A stretch of DNA of 64,000 nt from Ignavibacteriota bacterium (lineage in GTDB: Bacteria; Bacteroidota; Ignavibacteria; Kapaibacteriales; UBA2268), in assembly GCA_019637995.1 (NCBI GenBank), contig JAHBUQ010000001.1, positions 1,291,589 to 1,355,588 of the forward strand, given 5' to 3'. The position numbers and the translations under genes are program-made. Position 1 is the first letter of the stretch. Each line of letters begins with the position of its first letter. A model generated the notes under the pieces. That model was not told the DNA's origin. It did not search any database and saw nothing but the letters and a program-made list of their open reading frames with translations. This document shows positions 36,371 through 46,195 of the stretch, one piece after another.

Positions 36371-37639
36371 CTATATTTTCTGTACTTTGTAAGTTAATGT
36401 ATTGCTTCCCATTTGTAAACGTAGCATGTAGGTTTGTGGTGGTAGAGCTTCTATATTGATTTGTAGTAGTGGAGTATGGGGTATAATTCCATTCAGTATA
36501 ACTCTTCCACTCAAATCAGTCAACTGCCATTGGCCATTGTAATATTTTTCATCAATATCAAGATTGATTGAGTTGATAGTGGGTTAGGGGTAGATGACCG
36601 GAATAATTGGATTTGGTTCATCGTCAACACTTACAACGTTCCAATCGAATTTGTAACCTTCAAATGAACCTGCAACATAGAGTGAATCATCAAGATAAAA
36701 AGGACCTGGTATATTTGAAAGTACAAAATCCAGTTTCTTATCATTAACAATATCATAAAATCTCTTATCATTGGAGGGAACCAAAGAATAAATAAAGTAA
36801 TTATCATTTTGATTCAACAAAAAATAAAATACTCCATTTTCAACATTTGACATTTTAATATTCTTCACCACCTCTCTTTTGTCTGGGTCATATATTCGTA
36901 TGTAAGAGTATGGTTTGTCATCTTCGGGTAATTTTATATTTTCAGAGTACGCCATCAGATTACTTTTATTAAAGAACTGATAAACAAGGAAATTGTTAAC
37001 AGGTAATGCCATTTTCATTATCAATTCCCTGGTCTGTCTGTCGTATAAAAGAAAGTTGTTTTGAACAGCATCAGATGTTCTCTTAAAATGAAAAGCGAGG
37101 TATCTGCCATCATTTGAAAATACAGAACCGGGAGCTATGCTGTAAGCAGGTTCATCAGGTGTATTCGGAATTTTGTAACTCTCCTTCAATTCATTGGAAT
37201 ATATATTCCAAAAATTTAATGTATGAGTCTGTCTGACAAATTCAACTCTTGTTGAATCATCAGGTGCTATATAGCCATCAGTATAACGTCTGAATTGTAT
37301 ATCTTCGATATATTCAAGTGTGAATCTATCATATACTTTGCAAACTTCATCCTGATTATTTGAAACAAAGAATCTTTTTCCGGAATTATCAAGGTAGATA
37401 TATTCCGGCATTTTGACATTGAATAATGTCTGCCCATTACTCAAGTCAATCAGAACATTATTACCGTTTACAACAGCAAGTTTGCCTTTCTTACAAAGCC
37501 ATTGAAATGATAAATTTTCATTACTTCTGTCCCAAATCTTCGTGAGCTGAGCAAAAGAATCAGCAGTAGATGCGGCAAATAGTATTGCCACAAGCGATAA
37601 GAGCAAAGCTCTTGTTTTTAGTTGTTTCATGATATTCAT
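36371..37639 (-). pseudogene. WD40-like T9SS protein with a stop at the start of the sorting domain
   Basis: The first 351 codons encode a signal peptide and a WD40/YVTN-like propeller (blades such as TKIWDRSNENLSFQWLC and IAPGSVFSNDGRYLAF), related to the intact protein at 48.4 kb. The frame stops at TAA (36584-36586) after VIYP. Directly after it, in the same frame, is a full type A sorting domain: PTINSINLDIDEKYY, WQLTDLSGRVI, LPPQTYMLRLQ and TLTYKVQKI, ending at TAG 36371. The stop replaces the Asn of the usual YPNP motif. The truncated product should be exported to the periplasm but not through T9SS. Confidence 0.75.
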
Positions 37640-37841
37640 GCCAGATATTTGTTAAATAACTTTTACTAAAATAACATATTTTATAATACCTAAACACTTC
37701 AAATACAAAAAAAGTTACAAATAATTTGCTTACTATAAATAATTAGTATTTTTTACTTTTTGGGGTCATCAAGTGGGAAATTCGAATTTATTGTCGAACA
37801 CAAAGAGGACAAATTCTGAGAGAAAATGACGTGTTAATCAA

Positions 37842-37894
37842 CAAAGGGCAACAGCCCTTTGCAACAAACAAAAGGGGCGATTTCTCGCCCCTTT
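37842..37894 (-). terminator. Double hairpin terminator of hslVU
   Basis: AAAGGGGCGA / TCGCCCCTTT (37871-37894, 4-base loop) with a T-rich run on the minus strand follows hslU by 25 bases. A second hairpin, CAAAGGGC / GCCCTTTG (37842-37861), lies just beyond. The rest of 37640-37918 shows nothing. Confidence 0.85.
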
Positions 37895-37918
37895 AAGAAT
37901 TAATATTAAAATCTATAT

Positions 37919-39340
37919 TTACAGGATGTATTTACTAAGGTCTGTATTTTGGACAATATCTTTCAGCACATCCCGGACTTTTTCATCATTGATGATGATA
38001 TTAAATGATTCGATATCATCAGGAGCCTTGAACATAATTTCTTCCAGCAGAGTTGACATAATTGTATGCAATCTCCTCGCTCCGATATTTGTAACTTCAT
38101 CATTGACTTTTGCGGCAAGTGAAGCGATTTCTTTGATTCCTGTTTCATCAAAATTAAGCTCAATTCCTTCAGTCAGGATTAAAGCCTGATACTGTTTAAT
38201 GAGTGCATTTTCGGGTTGAGTAAGAATTCTCACGAAATCCTCTTCAGTAAGGCTTTTAAGCTCAACCCTGATAGGAAAACGCCCCTGAAGTTCAGGCACT
38301 AAGTCTGATGGCTTGGAAACATGAAAAGCACCGGAAGCAATAAAAAGCACATGATCAGTATTTACCATACCGTATTTGGTATTTACCGAGCATCCTTCAA
38401 CAATCGGCAGTAAATCCCTCTGAACACCTTCACGGGAAACATCAGGACCTGAGCCGGCTCCACTTCTGGATGCAATCTTGTCAATTTCATCAATGAATAT
38501 TATACCTGAATTTTCGGCACGACGGAGTGCATCCCGAACAACAGCTTCCATATCAATGAGCTTGTCTGCTTCTTCTTTTTCGATTAAGAGTCGGGCTTCA
38601 GATACTTTCATCTTGCGAGCTTTTCTTTTCTTAGGCATCATATTGCCAAAAATATCCTGAAGATTCATCCCGATTTCATCCATACCCATCGGACCAAGTA
38701 CGTGAAGATTCGGAGTCTGGTCAACCATCACTTCCACTTCAATAATTCTTTCATCCATTACTCCATTTTTGAGCATTTGACGAAATTTTTCACGTGTTGC
38801 AGAATTTTCTTCAATTTCATCTTCGCTTGCATTATCAAATGATGGAGATTTTTTCACAGGTGGAATTAAAATATCCAGTATGCGATTTTCGGCTGCTATA
38901 ATTGCATCTCCTTTCTTTGATTCGAGGTGCTCATCTTTTACAATACCTACAGATTTTTCAGCCAAATCTCTGACCATAGATTCTACATCGCGACCAACAT
39001 AACCAACTTCAGTAAATTTTGTAGCTTCAACTTTTACAAAAGGAGCGTTTGCAAGTTTGGCAAGACGTCGTGCAATTTCAGTTTTACCGACACCTGTAGG
39101 ACCAATCATTATAATATTATTCGGCATAATTTCATGTTTGATTTCGCTTTCTACATTCTGGCGCCTCCAGCGGTTTCTGAGAGCAATAGCAACTGCTTTT
39201 TTTGCTGCATCCTGACCAATAATGAATTTATCAAGCTCTGATACAATTTGTTTGGGTGTCAAATATGATTTTCTGAGTGCTAATTTTTCTTCGTTATCGA
39301 TTTTGTTCTCTATTAAATTTTCCATATCCGTTATTCTCAT
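37919..39340 (-). CDS. hslU: ATP-dependent protease ATPase subunit HslU
   Basis: A 473-residue AAA+ unfoldase that feeds substrates to HslV. Walker A is [12 protein letters not shown] (about 78-89), the pore motif [14 protein letters not shown] follows, Walker B is [11 protein letters not shown], and the C-terminal sensor region has [23 protein letters not shown]. The extreme C-terminus (LSKYIL), which inserts into HslV to activate it, is intact. It lies 3 bases after hslV. An ATG five codons in (39325) is an alternative start. Confidence 0.95.
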   Translation of the reverse strand: MRITDMENLIENKIDNEEKLALRKSYLTPKQIVSELDKFIIGQDAAKKAVAIALRNRWRRQNVESEIKHEIMPNNIIMIGPTGVGKTEIARRLAKLANAPFVKVEATKFTEVGYVGRDVESMVRDLAEKSVGIVKDEHLESKKGDAIIAAENRILDILIPPVKKSPSFDNASEDEIEENSATREKFRQMLKNGVMDERIIEVEVMVDQTPNLHVLGPMGMDEIGMNLQDIFGNMMPKKRKARKMKVSEARLLIEKEEADKLIDMEAVVRDALRRAENSGIIFIDEIDKIASRSGAGSGPDVSREGVQRDLLPIVEGCSVNTKYGMVNTDHVLFIASGAFHVSKPSDLVPELQGRFPIRVELKSLTEEDFVRILTQPENALIKQYQALILTEGIELNFDETGIKEIASLAAKVNDEVTNIGARRLHTIMSTLLEEIMFKAPDDIESFNIIINDEKVRDVLKDIVQNTDLSKYIL

Positions 39341-39343
39341 TTT

Positions 39344-39895
39344 TTAATTATTATCAAGTGTTTCAATAGTTAAATGACCGTTAGTATAGATGCATATTTC
39401 AGCTGCAATTTTCAGTGATTCTTCGACAATCTGTTTTGGCTCGTATCCAGTGTGATTCATTAAAGCGCGAGCGGCAGACAGAGCAAAAGGACCACCTGAA
39501 CCGATAGCAATTATATTGTCTTCAGGTTCGATTACATCACCTGTACCACTTATTAGAAATACATCCTTATTATTCATTACAGCCAGCATTGCTTCAAGCC
39601 TTCTAAGGTAGCGGTCGGTTCGCCAGTCTTTTGCAAGTTCGATTGAAGCACGCTGGAGGTTGCCACGGTTTGATTCAATTTTTTCTTCAAACCTTTGAAT
39701 TAGTGTAAAAGCGTCGGCAGTAGCACCTGCAAAACCAGCAAGAATAGTATTATTATATAGCAAACGCACTTTCTTTGCATTATGCTTCAAAACAGTATTG
39801 CCGAAACTGACCTGCCCATCAGAGCCCATAGCAGCTTTACCGTCTTTAAGAATGCCAATTACAGTGGTTGCATGTATTTGATTTAATTCAGACAT
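39344..39895 (-). CDS. hslV: ATP-dependent protease subunit HslV
   Basis: A 183-residue Ntn-hydrolase that forms the proteasome-like chamber. The catalytic threonine is T10 in HATTVIGI, so a nine-residue propeptide must be removed, as opposed to the one-residue removal in E. coli. Conserved SDGQVSFGNTVLKHNAKKVR and the IAIGSGGPFALSAARAL sodium-site region are present. First gene of hslVU. Confidence 0.95.
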   Translation of the reverse strand: MSELNQIHATTVIGILKDGKAAMGSDGQVSFGNTVLKHNAKKVRLLYNNTILAGFAGATADAFTLIQRFEEKIESNRGNLQRASIELAKDWRTDRYLRRLEAMLAVMNNKDVFLISGTGDVIEPEDNIIAIGSGGPFALSAARALMNHTGYEPKQIVEESLKIAAEICIYTNGHLTIETLDNN

Positions 39896-40022
39896 TGTTA
39901 TCCATAAATTATAATTCCAAAAAGGTATTGACGATTAAATATACATAATTGTATAAATTTATAAATAAAGAACCATAAATAACGTTTAATCATATTTAGA
40001 ATTATAATTGAAATTATGTTTA

Positions 40023-41156
40023 ATGAACAACTTATACACTTTAGAAAAACAATCTGAAAAATCCAAAGCCCGTGCAGGATTTCTCAATACTGACCATGGT
40101 ATAATACCAACGCCGATATTTATGCCGGTTGGTACTGCAGGCACAGTCAAAGCCATTATGCAAAAGGATTTAATAGAACTTGATGCAAAAATTATATTAG
40201 GAAATACTTATCATTTGTATTTACGACCCGGCGATAATGTCATAAATCATTTCGGTGGCTTACACAAATTTATTAATTGGGACAGAGTTATACTTACAGA
40301 TAGCGGCGGCTACCAAATATTCTCACTTCAGGATATGCGCAAACTAACTAAAGAAGGAGCCGAATTTAAATCGCATATTGATGGCTCGAAGCATTTCTTT
40401 TCTCCTGAATCTGTAGTTGATATCCAGCTTAACTTGGGTTCAGATATTTTGATGGTTTTAGATGAGTGTGTGCCATACCCTGCTGATGAGAATTATACTG
40501 CTAAATCAATGGAACTTTCACTTGACTGGGCTAAACGCTCAAAAGTACATTTCGATTCTTCCGAGCCCCTTTACGGTCACAAACAGTTTCAGTTTGGAAT
40601 TGGTCAGGGCGGAATGTACCCGAATTTAAGGAAAGAATATATTGAGAGAATGATTGATATTGATTTTGATGGAAATGCAATAGGCGGACTTTCTGTGGGT
40701 GAGCCTACTGAAGTTATGTACGACCTTACCGATTTATCTACTGATTTTCTGCCTAAGGATAAGCCAAGATACTTAATGGGTGTTGGCACTCCCGAAAACC
40801 TTCTGGAGTGTATTGAGCGTGGTATTGATATGTTCGATTGTGTGCTTCCAACCCGCAATGCGCGTAACGGGCAGTTATTTACTTCACGTGGAAAGATTAA
40901 TTTGAAGAATTCTCAGTATAAATTATCTGATGAGCCAATTGATGAAAATATTGATTCTTATGCAAGCAGAAATTTCTCACTCGGATATCTGAGGCATCTT
41001 TTCATTTCGCAGGAAATTTTGGCTTTGCAGCTTGCTACTATGCATAATATTGCTTTCTATCTGAATCTTGTCAGAACTGCAAGACAAGAAATTATTAATG
41101 ATCATTATGAATCATGGAAGAAAGAAGCACTTGAAATCATGAATCAACCTAAGTAA
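40023..41156 (+). CDS. tgt: Queuine tRNA-ribosyltransferase (tRNA-guanine transglycosylase)
   Basis: A 377-residue enzyme that swaps guanine for preQ1 at position 34 of GUN-anticodon tRNAs. I start at the ATG at 40023 (MNNLYTLEK), five codons after a TTG that is also in frame. Catalytic Asp lies in LTDSGGYQIFS and the second in MFDCVLPTRNARNG. Substrate-loop GIGQGGMYPNLRKEY is clear. The usual zinc motif near the C terminus (C-x-C-x2-C) is replaced: the region reads INLKNSQYKLSDEPIDENID and ends with YLRHLF, with no cysteines, as in some Bacteroidota Tgt. Confidence 0.9.
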   Translation: MNNLYTLEKQSEKSKARAGFLNTDHGIIPTPIFMPVGTAGTVKAIMQKDLIELDAKIILGNTYHLYLRPGDNVINHFGGLHKFINWDRVILTDSGGYQIFSLQDMRKLTKEGAEFKSHIDGSKHFFSPESVVDIQLNLGSDILMVLDECVPYPADENYTAKSMELSLDWAKRSKVHFDSSEPLYGHKQFQFGIGQGGMYPNLRKEYIERMIDIDFDGNAIGGLSVGEPTEVMYDLTDLSTDFLPKDKPRYLMGVGTPENLLECIERGIDMFDCVLPTRNARNGQLFTSRGKINLKNSQYKLSDEPIDENIDSYASRNFSLGYLRHLFISQEILALQLATMHNIAFYLNLVRTARQEIINDHYESWKKEALEIMNQPK

Positions 41157-41191
41157 ATTATTATAAATAAATTAACTAAATCTGGCAATAT

Positions 41192-42184
41192 ATGAAAATC
41201 AACATTAGTATTTTATTTTATTCAATAATAATATTATCAGGGGTAATTTTCACCTCTAATATTATTAAAGCAGAGAATATTGAAGTTGATGATGCAATTC
41301 CAAAATATAAAAAAACAAGCGGAATTTCAGGCAATTTAAGCAGTATTGGCTCTGATTCAATGAATAATCTTCTTACTCTTTGGCTGGAAGGTTTTCAGAA
41401 ATTCTATCCGAATGTACGAATTCAAATTGAAGGCAAAGGCTCGTCAACAGCTCCACCGGCATTAATAAGTGGCACTGCACAGCTTGGACCAATGTCAAGA
41501 CCAATGAAAAAAGAAGAAATTGACAAATTTGAAAAAAAATTCGGTTATAAGCCGACTGAAATAAGGGTCGCTATTGATGCACTTGCTATCTATGTAAATA
41601 AAGATAATCCTTTGGAATCAATATCTATAGACAAAGTTGATGCTATATTTTCAAAAACAAGGCGAGGTGGTTTTAGAAGTAACATCTCAAAATGGGGAGA
41701 ACTTGGATTGAAAGGGGATTACTGGTCAAACAGACCTATCAGTATTTACGGTAGAAATTCTGCTTCTGGAACTTACGGATTTTTCAAAGAGCATGCTTTA
41801 TTCAAAGGCGATTTCAAGGATAATGTAAAAGAGCAACCCGGTTCGGCGTCTGTTGTTCAGGGAATAAGTTACGATAAATATGCTATCGGTTACAGTGGTA
41901 TTGGCTACAGAACATCCGGTGTTAAAACACTACCGATCTCGAAAAGGTACAATTCCGAGCTTGAGGAACCAAGTTATCAGAATGTTCTGAAAGGTAAGTA
42001 CCCGCTCAGCAGGTTTATGTTCATATATATTAATAAAGCTCCGAACAAAACTTTAGACCCGCTTGTAAAAGAGTTCCTGAGTTTTATTTTAAGTAATGAG
42101 GGGCAGTCAATCGTTGTTAAGGATGGTTTTTTACCAATGACTGCAAAAATAATTTACGATGAAATTAATAAAAAAATTAATTAA
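41192..42184 (+). CDS. pstS: Phosphate ABC transporter substrate-binding protein PstS
   Basis: A 330-residue periplasmic binding protein with a signal peptide (cleavage near IIKAEN, about 27). The phosphate-binding loop pattern is visible in ISGNLSSIGSDSMNNLL (about 44-60), KGSSTAPPAL and YGRNSASGTYGFF. It captures phosphate for the permeases encoded immediately downstream; pstC starts on the base after its stop codon. It is 35 bases from tgt and may share that transcript. Confidence 0.88.
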   Translation: MKINISILFYSIIILSGVIFTSNIIKAENIEVDDAIPKYKKTSGISGNLSSIGSDSMNNLLTLWLEGFQKFYPNVRIQIEGKGSSTAPPALISGTAQLGPMSRPMKKEEIDKFEKKFGYKPTEIRVAIDALAIYVNKDNPLESISIDKVDAIFSKTRRGGFRSNISKWGELGLKGDYWSNRPISIYGRNSASGTYGFFKEHALFKGDFKDNVKEQPGSASVVQGISYDKYAIGYSGIGYRTSGVKTLPISKRYNSELEEPSYQNVLKGKYPLSRFMFIYINKAPNKTLDPLVKEFLSFILSNEGQSIVVKDGFLPMTAKIIYDEINKKIN

Positions 42185-44449
42185 ATGTTGCCTGAATTTA
42201 AAAATAAAAAATTTCTTAAGTTCAATTCACTAATTTCAGCTAAATTTAGTGATAAGTTTGCTACATTTATTATTTACTCAGGTGGCTTGGTCACAATAAT
42301 TGCTGTAATCGGAATTCTTGCATTTGTTCTTTGGGAAGCATTCCCTCTAATTTCAAAAACAACCTCATCAAAAACTGCTGAAATTAAACTCCATAATTTC
42401 AGTAACAATCCAAAGGCACTACTTACCGGAGTGGATGAATACAAAGAGATTGCATATATTCTCAATGATAAAGGATACATTGATTTTTTTGATATGTCTG
42501 AAAATGAACTTATCAAGCGTGTTGAAATTGATAGTATTTACGGCAAGCAAATAAGTTCATGCAGCAAATCATTAAATGACAATTATGTCGCATTAGGAAC
42601 AAGTGATGGATATATAGCTGCTATTTTTATTGCTTACAGTATTTCATTTGATGTAAATTCATTAAGAATTATTGAACCCAAAATTGAACTTGTTGACTAT
42701 TTCCTTGCTGATACCAATCGCTTACCGATAAAAAAATCAATTTTCAGAGCACCATATCAGGATTTGAAAACTATATTTTATCAAAATTCTGATAACAAAT
42801 TATTCCTGAAATCATTCAATATTGATAGAAATTTTCTTACAGGTGATGAATCAGTTGATATTTTCACAGCCGATATTCCCTTGAGTACAAATGACATTAT
42901 TACATCTGTCAATATTGATGATATGAGCGAAAAATTGCTAATTGGAACTCTTAGCGGAAAAATTTTATATTATTCTTTGAAAAACCCTTACAATCCTCAA
43001 TATATTCAAATAATTCACGATTTTAACAATCCAATTACTTCACTTACATTCATACTTGGTGACCAAACTTTTGTTGTAGGAAATTCAAAAGGAGAGCTTG
43101 AATCCTATACGCATTATCAGGACTCTGATAATCATCACGGATGGAAATTTGTGAAATTCAAGAAATTTCAAAGTCACAATGCCCCAATAACTTCAATTGC
43201 AGTATCTTCAAGAAATAAAAGCTTTATAGTTGGGGATAATATTGGAGATATTTTTTTATATCACCTTACAACAGGCGATAGAATTCTCGACCTTAACGGC
43301 AGAACCAATCATAAAGTTATAGATTTAGCTTTCGCTCCCAAAGCTGATGGTGCATCTGCATTACTTTCAGACGGCTCTCTTTTCAATTTCGATATCGAAG
43401 GTCAACATACTGAATTTACTTTTAAGACAGTATTTGGAAAAGTTCTCTATGAGGGTTATAAAGATGCTGATTATGTCTGGCAGTCCACAGGTGGTACTGA
43501 TGATTTTGAGCCAAAGTTCTCGCTAATGCCATTGCTTTTCGGCACATTGAAAGGGACTTTTTTTGCCTTGCTTTTTGCTGTACCAATTGCACTTTTGGGT
43601 GCTATCTATACAGCACTTTTTATGAATAAAAAGGTTAGGGATTTTATAAAACCTACTATTGAAATGATGGCTGCATTGCCAAGCGTAGTTATTGGCTTTT
43701 TAGCGGGAATATGGTTAGCACCGATACTTGATAAATTTTTACCCGCAATGAATTTATTTATTATTATATCGCTTTTATTAACCACAATAGTCTTTATCAT
43801 TAATTTTCTGCAGGTAAAAAATAATGAACGAATATTTATCAGGGAAGGTTACGAAATCGCAGCAATAATACCTGTAATTTTGATAAGTGGTTTTGCAGCA
43901 TATTTATTAGGTGATTTTGTTGAAGTAGGATTTTTTGGTGGTGATTTCAAATTATGGCTTCTTAATAATTTTGATATTCAATATGAACAGAGAAACGGCA
44001 TTGTAGTTGGGTTTGCTCTTGGTTTCGCAGTTATTCCGATTATTTATACAATAAGCGAAGATTCTCTTCATAATGTCCCAAAAAGTTTGACTTCGGCGGC
44101 TTTTGCTCTGGGAGCTGACAAATGGCAGACAGCACGCAGAGTAATAATTCCTACAGCCAGCCCCGGCATTTTTTCGGCTATAATGATTGGTTTTGGAAGG
44201 GCGATTGGAGAAACGATGATTGTACTGATGGCAACCGGAAATACACCGATTATGGATTGGAGTATTTTCAACGGAATGCGAACTTTATCAGCCAATATTG
44301 CTATTGAAATTCCCGAGGCACCTGTCGGTGGAACACTTTACAGAGTGCTGTTCCTTTCTGCTTCGCTGCTATTTGTTATTACTTTTATTATAAATACAGC
44401 CGCTGAACTTGTTCGCCAGAAACTCAGGAGAAAATATCAAAACCTTTAA
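42185..44449 (+). CDS. pstC: Phosphate ABC permease PstC with large extracytoplasmic propeller-like insert
   Basis: A 754-residue permease, more than twice the usual length. After the first membrane helix (27-50) there is an insertion of about 380 residues (60-440) with WD40-like strand repeats (ITSVNIDDMSEKLLIGTLSGKILYY split across 240-270, ITSIAVSSRNKSFIVGDNIGDI), which should lie outside the inner membrane. The canonical permease domain follows from about 445, with the EAA loop SAAFALGADKWQTARRVIIP and GFGRAIGETMIVLMATG. Long PstC proteins exist in several Gram-negatives. No ATPase gene (pstB) follows pstA. Confidence 0.85.
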   Translation: MLPEFKNKKFLKFNSLISAKFSDKFATFIIYSGGLVTIIAVIGILAFVLWEAFPLISKTTSSKTAEIKLHNFSNNPKALLTGVDEYKEIAYILNDKGYIDFFDMSENELIKRVEIDSIYGKQISSCSKSLNDNYVALGTSDGYIAAIFIAYSISFDVNSLRIIEPKIELVDYFLADTNRLPIKKSIFRAPYQDLKTIFYQNSDNKLFLKSFNIDRNFLTGDESVDIFTADIPLSTNDIITSVNIDDMSEKLLIGTLSGKILYYSLKNPYNPQYIQIIHDFNNPITSLTFILGDQTFVVGNSKGELESYTHYQDSDNHHGWKFVKFKKFQSHNAPITSIAVSSRNKSFIVGDNIGDIFLYHLTTGDRILDLNGRTNHKVIDLAFAPKADGASALLSDGSLFNFDIEGQHTEFTFKTVFGKVLYEGYKDADYVWQSTGGTDDFEPKFSLMPLLFGTLKGTFFALLFAVPIALLGAIYTALFMNKKVRDFIKPTIEMMAALPSVVIGFLAGIWLAPILDKFLPAMNLFIIISLLLTTIVFIINFLQVKNNERIFIREGYEIAAIIPVILISGFAAYLLGDFVEVGFFGGDFKLWLLNNFDIQYEQRNGIVVGFALGFAVIPIIYTISEDSLHNVPKSLTSAAFALGADKWQTARRVIIPTASPGIFSAIMIGFGRAIGETMIVLMATGNTPIMDWSIFNGMRTLSANIAIEIPEAPVGGTLYRVLFLSASLLFVITFIINTAAELVRQKLRRKYQNL

Positions 44450-44451
44450 TT

Positions 44452-46098
44452 ATGAATAACAAAATAAGTCATAGTGATATTTTTATTTGGTTTACCGGCA
44501 TTGCGCTGGGTATTACTTTGATTATGATAGTCGGTATGCTGATTCTTATTATTGGCAATGGCTCAGATTATTACGTTCCGAAGCAGATTGTCAGTATTAC
44601 TACTAATGACAATCAAGTTTTTCTCGGACAAATTATTAAGTTTCAAAACAGTGATTCAAAAAGTGGGACTGCCGAGATTGAGAATAATCATAGCAGGGTT
44701 CAGATTAGGGTTGCAAACCGTGATTATTACGGTTATGATTTCATTTGGCTGGATATGGAAGAAATTTTAGAAGTTGATTATACACCTGATGATGCATTTA
44801 TAGTCGAGCGACTCGAATTTGGCAATTTCTTCGGTTATATTGAAGGTGTTTTGATTAATAATCACAAATATGAATATGGTTCAGAGCAATTTGAAAGCAA
44901 ATTTGCCAAATATTTGGAATATTCAGAAAAGCTCAGAAATGAAATAAATCAAATTGAAAGCAATGAAATCAGCAGCGTAAATTTTCAGATTGATAAATCA
45001 AGAACAAAAATCAAAAAGCTGGATTATGAGCAGAGATTAAAAAATGTTGACAATTCTAAAGAAATTCGCCAGTTAGAAAATAATATCGAAATACTAAATA
45101 ATAAATATTTTTTCTACAGAGATATAACTGATTCGCTTCTTAAAATAAGCTCGAATTATACTGTATTGCTGAGAGCTGCGAATGGTTATACAAAGTCACT
45201 GCCCCTGATACAAGTATTCAGGGCGTACCAGCCCAATATAATGAATTTTTGGGATAAAATTATATTTGCAATAGAAAAAATAATCAGTTTTATTTCAAGT
45301 GAGCCGCGTGAATCAAATACAGAAGGCGGAATTTTTCCGGCAATTTTCGGCACTGTACTTATGGTTATGTTGATGAGTCTTGCTGCTGTACCACTCGGCG
45401 TACTCACGGCACTGTATCTGCGTGAATATGCAAATCAGGTCTGGATGGTCAGGGTTGTTAGAATTGCCGTAAATAATCTCGCAGGAGTGCCATCAATAGT
45501 ATTTGGCATATTCGGATTAGGATTCTTTATTTATACCGTTGGAGGAACAATTGACCAGCTATTCTTTCCGGAGAGTCTGCCTGCACCGACTTGGGGAACT
45601 GGCGGAATCTTATGGGCATCTCTGACTCTTGCACTCCTTACTGTACCGGTAGTGATAGTGTCAACCGAAGAAGCTTTAGAATCAATCCCACTTGGAATAC
45701 GTGAAGCATCTATGGCTCTCGGAGCAACTAAATGGCAAACAACATACCGAATAATTTTACCTGCAGCTGCTCCAGGAATTATGACAGGTGTAATTCTTGC
45801 AATGGCAAGAGGTGCCGGTGAAGTTGCACCTCTAATGATAACAGGTGTTGTAAAATTGGCTCCGGCACTTCCTTTCGACTGGAATTTCCCTTTCTTTCAT
45901 CTAGACAGAAAATTTATGCACCTCGGCTTTCATATTTATGACGTAGGCTTTCAATCGCCGAATATCGAAGCTGCCATTCCAATGGTTTATATGACTACTC
46001 TGCTTCTAATTCTGATAGTCTTGCTGCTAAATATCACTGCTATCACAATCAGAACACGCCTACGCCGGAAATTCAAAGGCATGGAAGAGATGAGTTAG
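44452..46098 (+). CDS. pstA: Phosphate ABC permease PstA, long form
   Basis: A 548-residue permease starting 2 bases after pstC. The first helix (about 15-37) is followed by a 230-residue insert (40-270) rich in Glu/Lys with a coiled coil (about 155-215), then the standard permease core: GGIFPAIFGTVLMVMLM, REASMALGATKWQTTYRIILP (EAA loop) and ARGAGEVAPLMITG. The matching extra domains in PstC and PstA suggest a joint periplasmic module. The next gene is an OmpA-family lipoprotein, so pstB and phoU are absent here. Confidence 0.87.
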   Translation: MNNKISHSDIFIWFTGIALGITLIMIVGMLILIIGNGSDYYVPKQIVSITTNDNQVFLGQIIKFQNSDSKSGTAEIENNHSRVQIRVANRDYYGYDFIWLDMEEILEVDYTPDDAFIVERLEFGNFFGYIEGVLINNHKYEYGSEQFESKFAKYLEYSEKLRNEINQIESNEISSVNFQIDKSRTKIKKLDYEQRLKNVDNSKEIRQLENNIEILNNKYFFYRDITDSLLKISSNYTVLLRAANGYTKSLPLIQVFRAYQPNIMNFWDKIIFAIEKIISFISSEPRESNTEGGIFPAIFGTVLMVMLMSLAAVPLGVLTALYLREYANQVWMVRVVRIAVNNLAGVPSIVFGIFGLGFFIYTVGGTIDQLFFPESLPAPTWGTGGILWASLTLALLTVPVVIVSTEEALESIPLGIREASMALGATKWQTTYRIILPAAAPGIMTGVILAMARGAGEVAPLMITGVVKLAPALPFDWNFPFFHLDRKFMHLGFHIYDVGFQSPNIEAAIPMVYMTTLLLILIVLLLNITAITIRTRLRRKFKGMEEMS

Positions 46099-46149
46099 AG
46101 TAATAACTGGTTTATATCATTCTTGGTAGTATATTATTAAAATAATTGT

Positions 46150-46157
46150 TATCTTTG
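46150..46157 (+). promoter_or_regulatory. Candidate -7 promoter element (TATCTTTG)
   Basis: It lies 39 bases before the OmpA-family gene; a CTTG box lies 24 bases further up. Confidence 0.35.
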
Positions 46158-46195
46158 CAATTATAAATTTTGACAAAACAAATATAGTTTGATCT

